Assembly: GCA_938045955.1 (NCBI GenBank)
Contig: CALIBK010000052.1
Location: 1-48,924, forward strand
DNA from: an uncultured bacterium
GTDB taxonomy: Bacteria; Desulfobacterota; BSN033; UBA1163
DNA: 48,924 nt
Direction: 5' to 3'
The position numbers were made by a program, and so were the translations under genes. Of the stretch, positions 26,299 through 35,509 are shown piece after piece. Numbering within the stretch: position 1 is the first letter of the stretch; each line of letters begins with the position of its first letter. Below the pieces are notes generated by a model. It saw only the letters and a program-made list of their open reading frames with translations. It searched no databases and was not told the origin of the DNA.

Positions 26299-26769
26299 AT
26301 GTTACCTTTTCAAAAAATTCTTTGTCCAACAGATTTTAGTGATTCTTCCTATGAAGGGGTCAAAACAGCAGGAGAGATGGCCTATTATTTTGGCTCAGAA
26401 CTGATAGTCCTTCATGTTGTTTCCCCCATCCCCGTGATTCCAAATCGTGGGGATCTACCTGGTTTTGATGTTACATTATATGAGCAGGAATTAGAAGCTT
26501 CTTCAAAAAGAACCCTTCAAGAAATTATCAATCATCTTGAATGGAGGGAGTTGAAGGCAAGGTTAATCGTATTAAGGGGAAAAGCAGGTGATGAGATCCT
26601 AAGAATAGCGGAAGAGGAAGAAGTGGATTTGATTGTCATTCCCATTCGAGATCAAACTGGGCTTAATCGGATATTTTTTGGCTCTGTAGCAGAGAAGGTG
26701 ATACGTCTTGCAAGATGTCCAGTTCTTACCGTTCCTTTCAAAGCTGAGAGAAGTGAGAGGAGGAAATGA
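26299..26769 (+). CDS. Universal stress protein (UspA family), single domain
   Basis: About 156 residues with the Usp fold: KILCPTDFSDSS at the start, the hydrophobic LIVLHVV strand and a C-terminal nucleotide-loop region (GSVAEKVIRLARCPVLTVP). Such proteins bind ATP or are nucleotide-free stress factors in the cytoplasm. ATG at 26299 follows AAGGGGGTG and is preferred over GTG at 26293. It overlaps the damaged phosphoketolase-like gene, once probably its operon partner. Confidence 0.9.
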   Translation: MLPFQKILCPTDFSDSSYEGVKTAGEMAYYFGSELIVLHVVSPIPVIPNRGDLPGFDVTLYEQELEASSKRTLQEIINHLEWRELKARLIVLRGKAGDEILRIAEEEEVDLIVIPIRDQTGLNRIFFGSVAEKVIRLARCPVLTVPFKAERSERRK

Positions 26770-27495
26770 TGTTTCATAAGGGTCATTTTGAGGCAATACG
26801 TCAAGAAGAATGGGTTAGGCTCTATCGTAAGAAGAATCCGGCAGCCGATCGTTGGGCAGAGGGCTATGGCTCGATCAAGCACGAGGTGGAAACTCAGGCA
26901 GGTATCTTTGCTATGGCGGAGAAGCTTGTTTTGAAAGGGATTCATGGGGATGGTGTGCCCTTTTTTGATTTATTATATGCTCTGGATCGAATAACCAGTG
27001 CTTCCATGTGGATCGTCGTTCACGAGACCTATGCTCGAAATGTATATCTTGATGGGAGGGATCTTCGTCCTGAAGACTTTAAACCAAATCCAGAGGGTCA
27101 TACCGGTGGCGCACTCAACATGGTACCTGCCTATGCTGGATATATGGCGATTAACGCAATCACAGGCCATACACGATCTTGGGTGATGGGTCAGGGCCAC
27201 TGCGTGGCTGCAATCGATACGGTAAACCTCCTGCTTGGCAACATGACGCCTGCCCACGCTGAGCGCAATACGTTAACCTATTCATCCGCGCTTTGGTCGA
27301 ACCGTGGCTCTTGGATTTAAAAATCAAGGGGGCACACTCAATGTCCCCGGAATGCTTTTTGTCAATCAATGTAGCTGGGGTCATATCCTTAAGGAAGTGG
27401 CCTCTATTCTGAAGATACCTCAGGAGGCATTACTCAGTCCTGAAGAACTTTCAGTGTTGAATGGCAAAGCTTCCCCAGAAGGAATACTAATATAA
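26769..27495 (+). pseudogene. Phosphoketolase/transketolase-like gene with large internal deletion
   Basis: The 5-prime part codes about 167 residues typical of the ThDP-dependent phosphoketolase-like family often annotated xylulose-5-phosphate 3-epimerase (HETYARNVYLDGR, GHTGGALNMVPAYAGY, GQGHCVAA). After AER (near 27266) the homology stops. From 27277, in a different frame, PIHPRFGRTVALGFKNQGG continues to a normal-looking C-terminus ending at 27495. The middle, roughly 500 or more residues including the cofactor domain, is missing and the two ends are out of frame, so no active enzyme is made. AGGAGG precedes the ATG at 26769. Confidence 0.85.
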
Positions 27496-27530
27496 ACGCA
27501 TTAAATCGGATGAAATGAATGCTTATTTTT

Positions 27531-27600
27531 GTCATTCCCGCGCAGGCGGGAATCCAGTATATTTGATTCAATGAATGACGAAAAATCGCTCAATTTAGGT
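27531..27600. repeat. Dispersed repeat: palindromic head plus conserved tail
   Basis: A hairpin CATTCCCGC-GCAG-GCGGGAAT (27533-27553) continues to CCAG, then after 26 bases comes AATCGCTCAATTTAGGT (27584-27600). A GAATGAC remnant at 27573-27579 hints at a decayed second hairpin as in the element at 26117. The tail block and spacing are the same as at the left window edge. It lies just after the deleted phosphoketolase-like gene. Confidence 0.75.
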
Positions 27601-27634
27601 TTGTATTAGTTTAAGGGACAGGAGGGAATGACCG

Positions 27635-28951
27635 ATGAGACCTATGCTTCATGGAGCGCTCTGGATAGGGATCTACCTTACGATCACGATAGCTCCTCTT
27701 CTAATTTTACTCATCGGACCCATTCCACCAGGCCGAGGATTCTGGAGAGAATTTTCAGTAGGTCTTGGTTTCATAGGGTTATCCATGATGGGATTGCAAT
27801 TTTTGCTCACGGGCCGCTTCAAACATATTACTTCTCCTTATGGAATTGATGTGGTCTATCATTTTCACAGACAAATCTCTTTGATAGGGTTTGTTCTCCT
27901 CCTGCTTCATCCTCTTATCATTTTTGTCTCTGCCCCTGAAACTCTCTTTTTTCTCAATCCTATTTCTGCGCCATGGTGGATGACCGCAGGGACAGCGGGT
28001 CTATTGGTTCTTGCGGTCATCATTTTAACCTCTCTCAAACGTAAGGAACTGGCCCTTCGTTATGAATCCTGCCGCCTAATTCATGCTTTTCTTTCGATTA
28101 TCATGGTGGCATTCTCGCTGATTCATATCGAAGGTGTTGGTTATTATGTCCAGGGGCCCTTGAAACGGGGATTTTGGATTGCCCTCGTTTCGGCTTGGAT
28201 CTTTTCTCTCGTATATGTTCGTATTGTTAAACCCTTATGGATGCTTAGGCGGCCATACTTTGTGGAAGAGATTAAAAAAGAGAGGGGGAAAACCTGGACT
28301 CTGGTTCTACGACCCAAAGGTCACTCTGGTATGTCCTTTAAACCGGGCCAATTTGCATGGCTGAAGATTGGAAAATCTCCCTTTGCCATAAGGGAGCATC
28401 CCTTTTCTTTTTCGTCGAGTTCGATGAAGAAGGACAGGATTGAGATCTCAATTAAGGAGTTGGGTGATTTTACATCTACGATCGGAGAAATTCCTTTAGG
28501 AACAAAAGCCTATCTCGACGGACCTTATGGGTCGTTTACAATTGATCGGCACAAAGCTCCTGGCTACGTCTTTATTGCAGGAGGAGTAGGAATTACTCCT
28601 GTGATGAGTATCCTTCGGACCCTTGCGGATAGGAAAGAAAAACGCCCCCTTTTTCTCTTCTATAGCAATAAAACTTGGGAGGAGATGACCTTTAGAGAGG
28701 AGCTGGAAAAACTTTCGCTGGGCCTCCCCCTAAAGGTCATCTATACGCTTACCCATCCTCCTGATGACTGGGAGGGAGAGCGAGGACGTATAACCTCTAC
28801 CCTGATGGCCCGATATCTTCCGAGAAATCGGGTAGAATATGAGTATTTCATCTGTGGTCCCGATCCAATGCAAATCGCTTTGAAAAGAGGGCTTGAAGAA
28901 TTGGGATTACCTCTCGAAAAGATTGAATCGGAAAGTTTCAATTTTGTTTAG
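27635..28951 (+). CDS. Ferric-reductase/NADPH-oxidase-like membrane flavocytochrome
   Basis: A 438-residue protein: six or so N-terminal helices with histidines suited to heme binding (HFHRQ, LLLHP, LIHAF, LIHIEG), then an FAD domain with HPFSFSSS and a NAD(P) domain with GGVGITP and CGPDPM. It should move electrons from NAD(P)H through FAD and heme across the membrane, for example to ferric iron or a cytochrome. AGGAGGG lies eight bases before the ATG. The following frameshifted diheme cytochrome gene suggests a former electron acceptor. Confidence 0.85.
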   Translation: MRPMLHGALWIGIYLTITIAPLLILLIGPIPPGRGFWREFSVGLGFIGLSMMGLQFLLTGRFKHITSPYGIDVVYHFHRQISLIGFVLLLLHPLIIFVSAPETLFFLNPISAPWWMTAGTAGLLVLAVIILTSLKRKELALRYESCRLIHAFLSIIMVAFSLIHIEGVGYYVQGPLKRGFWIALVSAWIFSLVYVRIVKPLWMLRRPYFVEEIKKERGKTWTLVLRPKGHSGMSFKPGQFAWLKIGKSPFAIREHPFSFSSSSMKKDRIEISIKELGDFTSTIGEIPLGTKAYLDGPYGSFTIDRHKAPGYVFIAGGVGITPVMSILRTLADRKEKRPLFLFYSNKTWEEMTFREELEKLSLGLPLKVIYTLTHPPDDWEGERGRITSTLMARYLPRNRVEYEYFICGPDPMQIALKRGLEELGLPLEKIESESFNFV

Positions 28952-28971
28952 TGCGATAGGGAGAATTCTTT

Positions 28972-29239
28972 ATGAGACAGAGGTACTCTAAATGGTTAGC
29001 GATTATTTCGGGGATTCTCGTCCTTTTCGTTTCTGTGGTCTTTGCTTTGATTCAGTCTCCCGAGGTTTTAGAATCCCCAGGATTGTTATCCCTGACAGTG
29101 GCTCAACCCATCCCTCATTCGATTGAGGAGCATGAGGATTGCAATTAGCTGCCATAGCCGGAAGGGGATGAAGGCTTATCCCATCAATCATCTCGGCTGG
29201 AAAAATGAAAGCTGTATAAGATGTCATCGTTTGAAATAA
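28972..29239 (+). pseudogene. Small diheme c-type cytochrome with one-base frameshift
   Basis: From ATG 28972 the protein has a signal or anchor helix (WLAIISGILVLFVSVVFALI) and ends at TAG 29146 just after DCN. Deleting one T at 29145-29146 restores CNSCH followed by SRKGMKAYPINHLGWKNESC and a second motif CIRCH, ending at 29237-29239. The lesion lies exactly inside the first heme-binding motif, so the product as written cannot bind either heme. It stands 20 bases after the flavocytochrome gene. A sequencing error remains possible. Confidence 0.8.
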
Positions 29240-29251
29240 GGAGGTAGAATC

Positions 29252-30142
29252 ATGAGGAGAAGAAAAGATAGAATTTTTCCTTCAGCCCTGGAAGAATCAC
29301 AGGCAGCTGAGGTTTGTGTGCCATCTGCCCAAACCCTTTCTCCTTCCTATCGACTGGCTTACAAAGATTTGGATTTCTTACTTAGGGATGAGTTACGACC
29401 TGTCAGGCTTCAGCTCGAATTGTTGAAACCTGAACTTATCCTTCAGGAACATGGAATCGAACATACGATTGTGATCTTTGGAAGTACCCGGATTCCGGAG
29501 CCGACGGTTGCCAGAAAGGTTTTAGAAGAAAGTGAAGGAAATGCGAGAAAGGATCCCACCAACGAGTCGCTTGCTCTCCGGGTAAGAATAGCCCGAAGTC
29601 TTTTTGAGAAATCAAAATACTATGAAGAGGCCCGAAAGCTTGCCTCCTTGATTTCGAAGAGCAATAAGGTTTCGGACAATTCAAAATATGTGGTGGTAAC
29701 AGGCGGTGGACCCGGGATCATGGAGGCAGCCAATCGGGGAGCCCATGAGGTCGGTGCTGAAAGTATTGGCCTCAACATCGTTCTCCCCTTTGAGCAGAAG
29801 CCCAACGAGTATATTACCCCTGAACTCTGTTTCCAGTTCCACTACTTTGCCATTAGAAAGATGCATTTTTTGATGCGAGCAAGGGCGTTAGTCGTGTTTC
29901 CAGGTGGATTTGGAACGTTAGACGAACTCTTTGAGACATTGACCCTCATTCAAACAAAAAAGATCAAACCCATTCCTGTCCTTATGTTTGGGAGAAAATT
30001 CTGGGAGAAGGTGATAAACTTTGAGGCTTTAATAGAGGAGGGAACCATTTCTCCCGAAGACCTTCATCTATTTCAATATGTAGAGAGTGCAGAAGAGGCC
30101 TGGGAGTTGATTTCAAGAAGTCTTGGGAGAGAGATAAGATGA
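29252..30142 (+). CDS. LOG-family nucleotide phosphoribohydrolase-like protein
   Basis: A 296-residue Rossmann-like protein with [14 protein letters not shown] and the active motif PGGFGTLDE, diagnostic of the LOG/TIGR00730 family, formerly called lysine decarboxylase-like. Members split nucleoside monophosphates to base and ribose-5-phosphate. The N-terminal 80 residues are an extension relative to short plant-type LOG. AAGGAGGTAG precedes the ATG. It overlaps the glucan phosphorylase by four bases, so the two are translated together. Confidence 0.88.
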   Translation: MRRRKDRIFPSALEESQAAEVCVPSAQTLSPSYRLAYKDLDFLLRDELRPVRLQLELLKPELILQEHGIEHTIVIFGSTRIPEPTVARKVLEESEGNARKDPTNESLALRVRIARSLFEKSKYYEEARKLASLISKSNKVSDNSKYVVVTGGGPGIMEAANRGAHEVGAESIGLNIVLPFEQKPNEYITPELCFQFHYFAIRKMHFLMRARALVVFPGGFGTLDELFETLTLIQTKKIKPIPVLMFGRKFWEKVINFEALIEEGTISPEDLHLFQYVESAEEAWELISRSLGREIR

Positions 30143-31836
30143 AGGAGAGACGAACGATTGCCTATTTCTCTATGGAGATAGCCTTTCAGACCCACATCCC
30201 TACATATAGTGGTGGCCTGGGTGTCCTTGCAGGAGATACGATTCGTGCCTCAGCCGATCTGGGCGTGCCAATGATTGCAGTGACGCTCCTTCATCGAAAA
30301 GGTTATTTTCGCCAGAAACTCGACCCGGACGGAGGGCAACAGGAGGAACCAGAGGAATGGAAGGTGGAGGATTTTTTGACAGAGATGCCACCGAGGGTTT
30401 CGGTAACCATTGAAGGCCGAGTCGTTCAGATTCGGGCCTGGAAGTATGAAGTTGAGGGAGAGGGTGGTTTCAAAGTCCCCGTCTTTTTTCTGGATACGGA
30501 CCTTCCGGAAAACTCGGAATGGGACCGTACATTAACCCATTTTCTTTACGGAGGAGATCAATATTACCGACTCTGTCAGGAGGTGGTCTTAGGGATTGGT
30601 GGGGTGAGAATGCTTCGAGCCATTGGTTATGATCGTATTGAACGGTTTCATATGAACGAAGGTCATTCGAGTCTTCTTGTCCTTGAGCTTCTCAAGGAGG
30701 AACTCAAGAATAATGGGAAACCCCAGATCGATGAAGAGATTATCGAGAATGTGAGAAAGAGATGTATCTTTACAACTCATACCCCGGTTCCTGCTGGCCA
30801 TGATCAATTTCCTCTGGATCTGGTTTATCGGGTTTTGGAATATCGTGATTTTATTCTTGGAATGAAAGAAGTTTTTTGTTGTGAAGGACTTTTAAATATG
30901 ACCTATCTGGCACTGAGATTAAGTGGATACGTGAATGGAGTAGCAAGGAGACATGGAGAGATTTCGAGATTGATGTTTGCGGGATACACCATTGATGCCA
31001 TTACAAATGGGGTCCATGCAGCGAGTTGGGTTTCTTTACCCTTTAAAAAATTATTTGATCGCTACATCCCTTTATGGAAAAAGGACAATTTCAGCCTCCG
31101 ATATGCTCTGAGTATTCCGAAAGAGGAGATATGGAAGACTCATCAAGAGGCCAAAGAAGGCTTGGTTCGTTTTGTTTGGCAAAAAACAGGCGTCCAGTTG
31201 GAAATGGATTCTTTTACCATAGGATTTGCCCGCCGGGCTACGGCCTATAAAAGGGGTGACCTCCTCTTTACGGATATGGATCGTCTTAGAAGGATGTCTT
31301 CTGAGAGGGGCACTTTCCAGATTATTTATGCAGGGAAAGCTCACCCTAAGGACCATGAGGGGAAGGAACTGATCAGGCGGATTTTTCAAGCGATAAAACA
31401 ATTAAGTCCAGAAGTGAAGATGGTTTATCTTGAAAATTATGATGTGGAGCTCGCACGATGGATAACCTCAGGGGTTGATCTCTGGTTAAATACACCTCAG
31501 CCCCCAATGGAAGCTTCAGGGACAAGTGGAATGAAAGCGGCACTCAATGGAGTTCCAAGCCTGAGTATTCTCGATGGATGGTGGATCGAGGGTTGTATTG
31601 AAGGAGTTACTGGATGGGCTATTGGAGAGAGGGGAGAAAGGTCTGATGTGAAAGAAGATCGATTAAAGGACGCCTCTTCTCTTTATGAAAAATTAGAGCA
31701 GAATATCCTTCCCCTTTTTTATCGAGATCGTGATGGTTATATCGAGGTGATGCGCAATGCCATTGCATTCAACGGTTCCTTTTTTAATACCCATCGGATG
31801 ATCCAGGAATACGTGCTTAAGGCTTATTTTCGATAA
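30139..31836 (+). CDS. glgP: Alpha-glucan phosphorylase (GT35, short bacterial type)
   Basis: A 565-residue short phosphorylase. It releases glucose-1-phosphate from glycogen or maltodextrins. The PLP lysine is expected in [14 protein letters not shown] (Lys466); [18 protein letters not shown] and [12 protein letters not shown] are typical of this branch. It lacks the regulatory N-terminal region of the long enzymes. No branching enzyme or synthase is in the window. Glucose-1-phosphate could feed the sugar nucleotides used by the solute cluster, though that link is inference. Confidence 0.92.
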   Translation: MKERRTIAYFSMEIAFQTHIPTYSGGLGVLAGDTIRASADLGVPMIAVTLLHRKGYFRQKLDPDGGQQEEPEEWKVEDFLTEMPPRVSVTIEGRVVQIRAWKYEVEGEGGFKVPVFFLDTDLPENSEWDRTLTHFLYGGDQYYRLCQEVVLGIGGVRMLRAIGYDRIERFHMNEGHSSLLVLELLKEELKNNGKPQIDEEIIENVRKRCIFTTHTPVPAGHDQFPLDLVYRVLEYRDFILGMKEVFCCEGLLNMTYLALRLSGYVNGVARRHGEISRLMFAGYTIDAITNGVHAASWVSLPFKKLFDRYIPLWKKDNFSLRYALSIPKEEIWKTHQEAKEGLVRFVWQKTGVQLEMDSFTIGFARRATAYKRGDLLFTDMDRLRRMSSERGTFQIIYAGKAHPKDHEGKELIRRIFQAIKQLSPEVKMVYLENYDVELARWITSGVDLWLNTPQPPMEASGTSGMKAALNGVPSLSILDGWWIEGCIEGVTGWAIGERGERSDVKEDRLKDASSLYEKLEQNILPLFYRDRDGYIEVMRNAIAFNGSFFNTHRMIQEYVLKAYFR

Positions 31837-31885
31837 CTCCAGGTGGGACTGGGCTGGAGATAGGTTTTTCTCAGAGGGTACAGGG

Positions 31886-32689
31886 ATGAAGATCCTGCTG
31901 AAAAGTTTTGTTGATTTTTATAAAGATGATGGGCCAATGCTTGCTGGCGCCATCTCTTGCTTCTTTATGATGTCATTTATCCCTTTCTTTCTATTTCTGG
32001 TGTCGATCTTTGGATATGTTCTCGGTCAACACAACCAATTTCATAATTTTTTTCTTTCTCAGGTTACCCATCTTTTTCCTCAGGTCACCTATAAGATGAC
32101 AGGAGAGCTTCACTCCATCATTCAGTACCGAGAAATAGGGATTGTGACTCTTTTCATCTACGGGGTCTTTTCCTATCAACTTTATGTCTCTCTCGAGACA
32201 GCTATCCAAAAAATTTTTAAGGTGAAGACCAAAAGACCTATGATTTTCTCAGCCCTGATTGCGTTTATGATTGTTACCTTGCTCATTGTCCTCCTCATCT
32301 TCTCCTTTGGAATTTCAGGAGTCATCACCCTGACGGTAAAGCTTCAGGATTCCTTCCCGTGGTTAAAGAGTGGAGTCTTCATGCGCTTCTTCTCAAGGTT
32401 TCTCCTACCAGCCCTTCTTTTATTTCTTTTGACAACAGCCCTCTATATGCTTTTGCCCCGGAGAAAGGTTCTATTTCGTCACGCCCTCTGGGGCGGCCTT
32501 TTTACCTCTCTCTTTTTTGAAATGGCCAAACATGTTTTTACTTTTTATATGACATTCAAAATTTCTCGGCTCGGAGCGATCTACGGGTCTCTCACGATCA
32601 TTGTGACGTTTTTAATGTGGCTTTTCTACTCCTCAAGCCTCTTCCTGGTAGGAGCTGAATTGGTTCATAACCTCGGAAACCAAAAATAA
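31886..32689 (+). CDS. YihY/BrkB-family inner-membrane protein
   Basis: A 267-residue protein with six hydrophobic helices. DDGPMLAGAISCFFMMSFIPF near the start and YGSLTIIVTFLMWLFYSSSLFLVGAELVHN at the end match the YihY/BrkB family, once wrongly called ribonuclease BN. Its function is not settled; an efflux or envelope role has been suggested. The start is taken at ATG 31886, with CAGAGGGTACAGGG before it. Confidence 0.88.
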   Translation: MKILLKSFVDFYKDDGPMLAGAISCFFMMSFIPFFLFLVSIFGYVLGQHNQFHNFFLSQVTHLFPQVTYKMTGELHSIIQYREIGIVTLFIYGVFSYQLYVSLETAIQKIFKVKTKRPMIFSALIAFMIVTLLIVLLIFSFGISGVITLTVKLQDSFPWLKSGVFMRFFSRFLLPALLLFLLTTALYMLLPRRKVLFRHALWGGLFTSLFFEMAKHVFTFYMTFKISRLGAIYGSLTIIVTFLMWLFYSSSLFLVGAELVHNLGNQK

Positions 32690-32718
32690 AAAGATTAATT
32701 ATAATTGGAGGTCGAAAA

Positions 32719-33831
32719 ATGAATGGATCAACTTTAAGAGGAGCTTGGAAGATTGGCACGGTGATAGGAATTCCTATCCGAATTCACTTTTCCTGGTTGA
32801 TCGTTTTTGGGTTGATTACCTGGCTTCTATCTTCTCGATATTTTCCTCAGGTAACCCCAGATCTACCGTTTGTTTCATACTGGGTCAGTGGAATCCTGGC
32901 GGCTCTCCTTCTTTTTGCTTCGGTTGCTTTTCATGAACTTTCGCACTCATGGGTGGCTAAAAGGTATAAGCTTAAAATCGAAAGTATCACCCTTTTTATC
33001 TTTGGGGGAGTCGCTCAACTCAAAGGTGAGCCTCCTCACCCTCGAGCAGAATTCTGGATCGCCATTGCTGGCCCCCTCTCCAGTTTTTTTCTTTCCGCTC
33101 TCTTCTTCTTTCTCACGATGAATACGGCTGGGGGGAGTAAAGCCCTCTTTGCCTATCTTGCAAGACTCAATTTGATCCTGGGGATTTTTAACCTCATCCC
33201 AGGCTTTCCAATGGATGGGGGAAGGATTCTTCGCTCAGCTATCTGGGGAAAGAAGAAGGATTATTTTTATGCCACCCAGAAGGCTTCTTCTGTAGGGAGA
33301 GGAATCGCACTGTTTTTGATTTTTTTTGGTCTCTTCTCTGTTTTTACAGGGGGCCCAGGGGGGATATGGTTGATGTTTATTGGCTGGTTTCTCTACAGTG
33401 CTGCTCAGGCAAGTTATCAGCAGGCCACCCTTCAGGAGATTCTTTCGGGGATAAAGGTCAAGGACATTATGGTGAGGGAGATGCAGACACTCGATCCAAC
33501 GATTTCTCTGGATGAGGCAGTGGATCGATACTTTCTTAAATATGGATATGGTGGATTTCCGGTGTTGGATCGAGGGAAATTTTTGGGGATCCTGACGCTT
33601 AAGGAAGTGAAGAATGTGCCCAGGGAGGATTGGGCAAGGGTCAAGGTTTCGGAGGTCTATGTTCCCCATGAAAGCCGCTGGGAAGTTTCACCCGAGGCTG
33701 ATGTGATGAAGGCCCTTGAGTTAATGATTAAAGAGGATAAGGGTCGAATTATCGTGACTGATCGGGATCAAGTCGTCGGGCTCATTACAAGAAATGGGAT
33801 CGCCCGATACGTTCAGCTCAAGGGAAAGTAA
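32719..33831 (+). CDS. Site-2-protease-like M50 metalloprotease with CBS domains
   Basis: A 370-residue membrane protein. Zinc motif HELSH (72-76) lies in a helix, and the second ligand Asp166 in NLIPGFPMDGGRIL. Four to six helices span about 20-225. Two CBS-type regions (about 245-365) follow, likely sensing a nucleotide. Such proteases cut membrane-bound substrates, for example anti-sigma factors. It starts after TTGGAGGTCG and lies 23 bases before an antiporter gene. Substrate is unknown. Confidence 0.92.
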   Translation: MNGSTLRGAWKIGTVIGIPIRIHFSWLIVFGLITWLLSSRYFPQVTPDLPFVSYWVSGILAALLLFASVAFHELSHSWVAKRYKLKIESITLFIFGGVAQLKGEPPHPRAEFWIAIAGPLSSFFLSALFFFLTMNTAGGSKALFAYLARLNLILGIFNLIPGFPMDGGRILRSAIWGKKKDYFYATQKASSVGRGIALFLIFFGLFSVFTGGPGGIWLMFIGWFLYSAAQASYQQATLQEILSGIKVKDIMVREMQTLDPTISLDEAVDRYFLKYGYGGFPVLDRGKFLGILTLKEVKNVPREDWARVKVSEVYVPHESRWEVSPEADVMKALELMIKEDKGRIIVTDRDQVVGLITRNGIARYVQLKGK

Positions 33832-33854
33832 AGGGAGGGAGATGATAAGAAAGG

Positions 33855-35495
33855 ATGCCGATTCTCGCCATTGATAATATCTTTGGAGAAATTGCTATTC
33901 TCCTTTTAATCGCTGCCGGAATGGGAGCCTTAAGCCTCTGGTTAAGGCAACCCCTGATCCTCGGATATATTTTTGTTGGAATTTTAGTAGGCCCTTCGAT
34001 ATTGGGTTGGGTGTCCGGACGAGACCAGATCGATCTCTTGGCACGGATGGGGATTGCGATGTTGCTTTTTGTTGTGGGCCTAAAACTCGATCTTCACTTA
34101 ATCCGGACTCTTGGGCCTGTGGCGCTTGCAACCGGTTTAGGGCAGGTAATCTTTACCTCCATCATCGGCTACTTTTTGGCTTTGGCGTTAGGGCTGGCGC
34201 CCGTGGCAGCACTTTATGTAGCCGTGGCTTTGACCTTCTCCAGTACCATCATCATCGTCAAACTTCTATCTGATAAACGGGAAGTAGATACGCTTCATGG
34301 TCGAATCGCAGTTGGTTTTCTGATCGTTCAGGATATTATCGTGATTTTAGTGATGATCGGTCTTTCTGCTTATGGAAAGGCAGGGGTTTCAGAAAACCTT
34401 ATTCAAACCCTCTTTCTTCTATTGCTAAAGGGCATAGCACTTCTTTTGGGAATTGGATTTCTCATGCGATATTTATTACCCTGGGTTCTACATTATCTCG
34501 CTCGATCGTTCGAACTTCTCATGCTTTTTTCGATTGCATGGGCCGTTTTTTTTGCAATTTTAAGCGAAACCTTGGGTTTCAGTAAGGAGGTAGGAGCCTT
34601 TTTAGCCGGAATTTCTCTGGCTTCTACTCGATATCGTGAGGCTATTGGAGCTCGATTGACCAGTCTTCGAGATTTCTTACTCCTTTTCTTTTTTGTTGAT
34701 CTCGGAGCCCAATTAAAGATAGGAGAACTGGGTTATCAGATCGGACCTGCATTTACACTATCTCTATTTGTCTTGATTGGTAATCCATTGATTGTCATGG
34801 TCATAATGGGATTGATGGGGTACCGGGGGAAGACGGGATTTCTGGCTGGACTCACCGTGGCCCAGATTAGTGAATTTTCTCTGGTCCTCGGGGCCTTAGG
34901 GGTTACACTCGGACATATTGGACATGAAATCCTTGGATTAATCACCCTCGTGGGGCTCATCACCATTGGACTTTCTACCTACCTGATTCTTTATTCCCAC
35001 GAACTCTATAAGCCTCTCGCTCGATGGTTAAGATTCTTTGAACGGAAAGTGCCCTATCGAGAAAAGAGGGAGGACCTAGGAGTGGATTCTTCAGCGGACA
35101 TCATTCTCTTTGGTTTGGGAAGGTTTGGGGGAAACCTCTTACATCACTTGCAGCAACAGAACCTTATGGTTTTAGGTGTGGACATCGATTCGAGAGTCGT
35201 TTCGGAATGGAACCGTAAAGGGTTTAAGGCCGTTTATGGGAACGCAGAAGACCCCGAATTTCTTTTCACTTTGCCTCTCCATCAAGCCCGTTGGGTCGTT
35301 AGCACCATCCCCCAACTCGATGTGAATCTTGCTCTCCTCGATACACTCCATCACTATGGTTTCGATGGGCAAAAGGCCGTAACGGTTCACCATAGCCGGG
35401 ATGCAGAAATTCTTAAAGAATCAGGGGCTGACCTTATCCTTTTTCCATTTGCCGATGCAGCAAGAGAAGCAGCAGAATTCCTTTTTAATAAATGA
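33855..35495 (+). CDS. CPA2-family monovalent cation/proton antiporter with RCK domain (KefB/YbaL-like)
   Basis: A 546-residue protein: a twelve-helix antiporter region (about 10-390) with the LIVQD motif (Asp160), then a TrkA-N/RCK nucleotide domain from residue 414 (GLGRFGG, 420-426). It is expected to exchange K+ or Na+ for H+ under nucleotide or thiol control. No TrkA-C domain follows. It ends with an ATGA overlap with the next open frame. The role would fit osmotic or pH homeostasis alongside the solute genes. Confidence 0.92.
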   Translation: MPILAIDNIFGEIAILLLIAAGMGALSLWLRQPLILGYIFVGILVGPSILGWVSGRDQIDLLARMGIAMLLFVVGLKLDLHLIRTLGPVALATGLGQVIFTSIIGYFLALALGLAPVAALYVAVALTFSSTIIIVKLLSDKREVDTLHGRIAVGFLIVQDIIVILVMIGLSAYGKAGVSENLIQTLFLLLLKGIALLLGIGFLMRYLLPWVLHYLARSFELLMLFSIAWAVFFAILSETLGFSKEVGAFLAGISLASTRYREAIGARLTSLRDFLLLFFFVDLGAQLKIGELGYQIGPAFTLSLFVLIGNPLIVMVIMGLMGYRGKTGFLAGLTVAQISEFSLVLGALGVTLGHIGHEILGLITLVGLITIGLSTYLILYSHELYKPLARWLRFFERKVPYREKREDLGVDSSADIILFGLGRFGGNLLHHLQQQNLMVLGVDIDSRVVSEWNRKGFKAVYGNAEDPEFLFTLPLHQARWVVSTIPQLDVNLALLDTLHHYGFDGQKAVTVHHSRDAEILKESGADLILFPFADAAREAAEFLFNK

Positions 35496-35509
35496 AGAAT
35501 GGAGTATTA

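Noticed and set aside
26117-27600. Repeats around uspA and the phosphoketolase-like remnant as ends of a composite mobile element
   Set aside because: No transposase, no matching target duplications, and the two repeats differ in their second halves.
29140-29155. In-frame TAG as a possible pyrrolysine codon
   Set aside because: A one-base change restores a perfect CNSCH heme motif and a second one downstream, so a frameshift or base-call error is the simpler reading.
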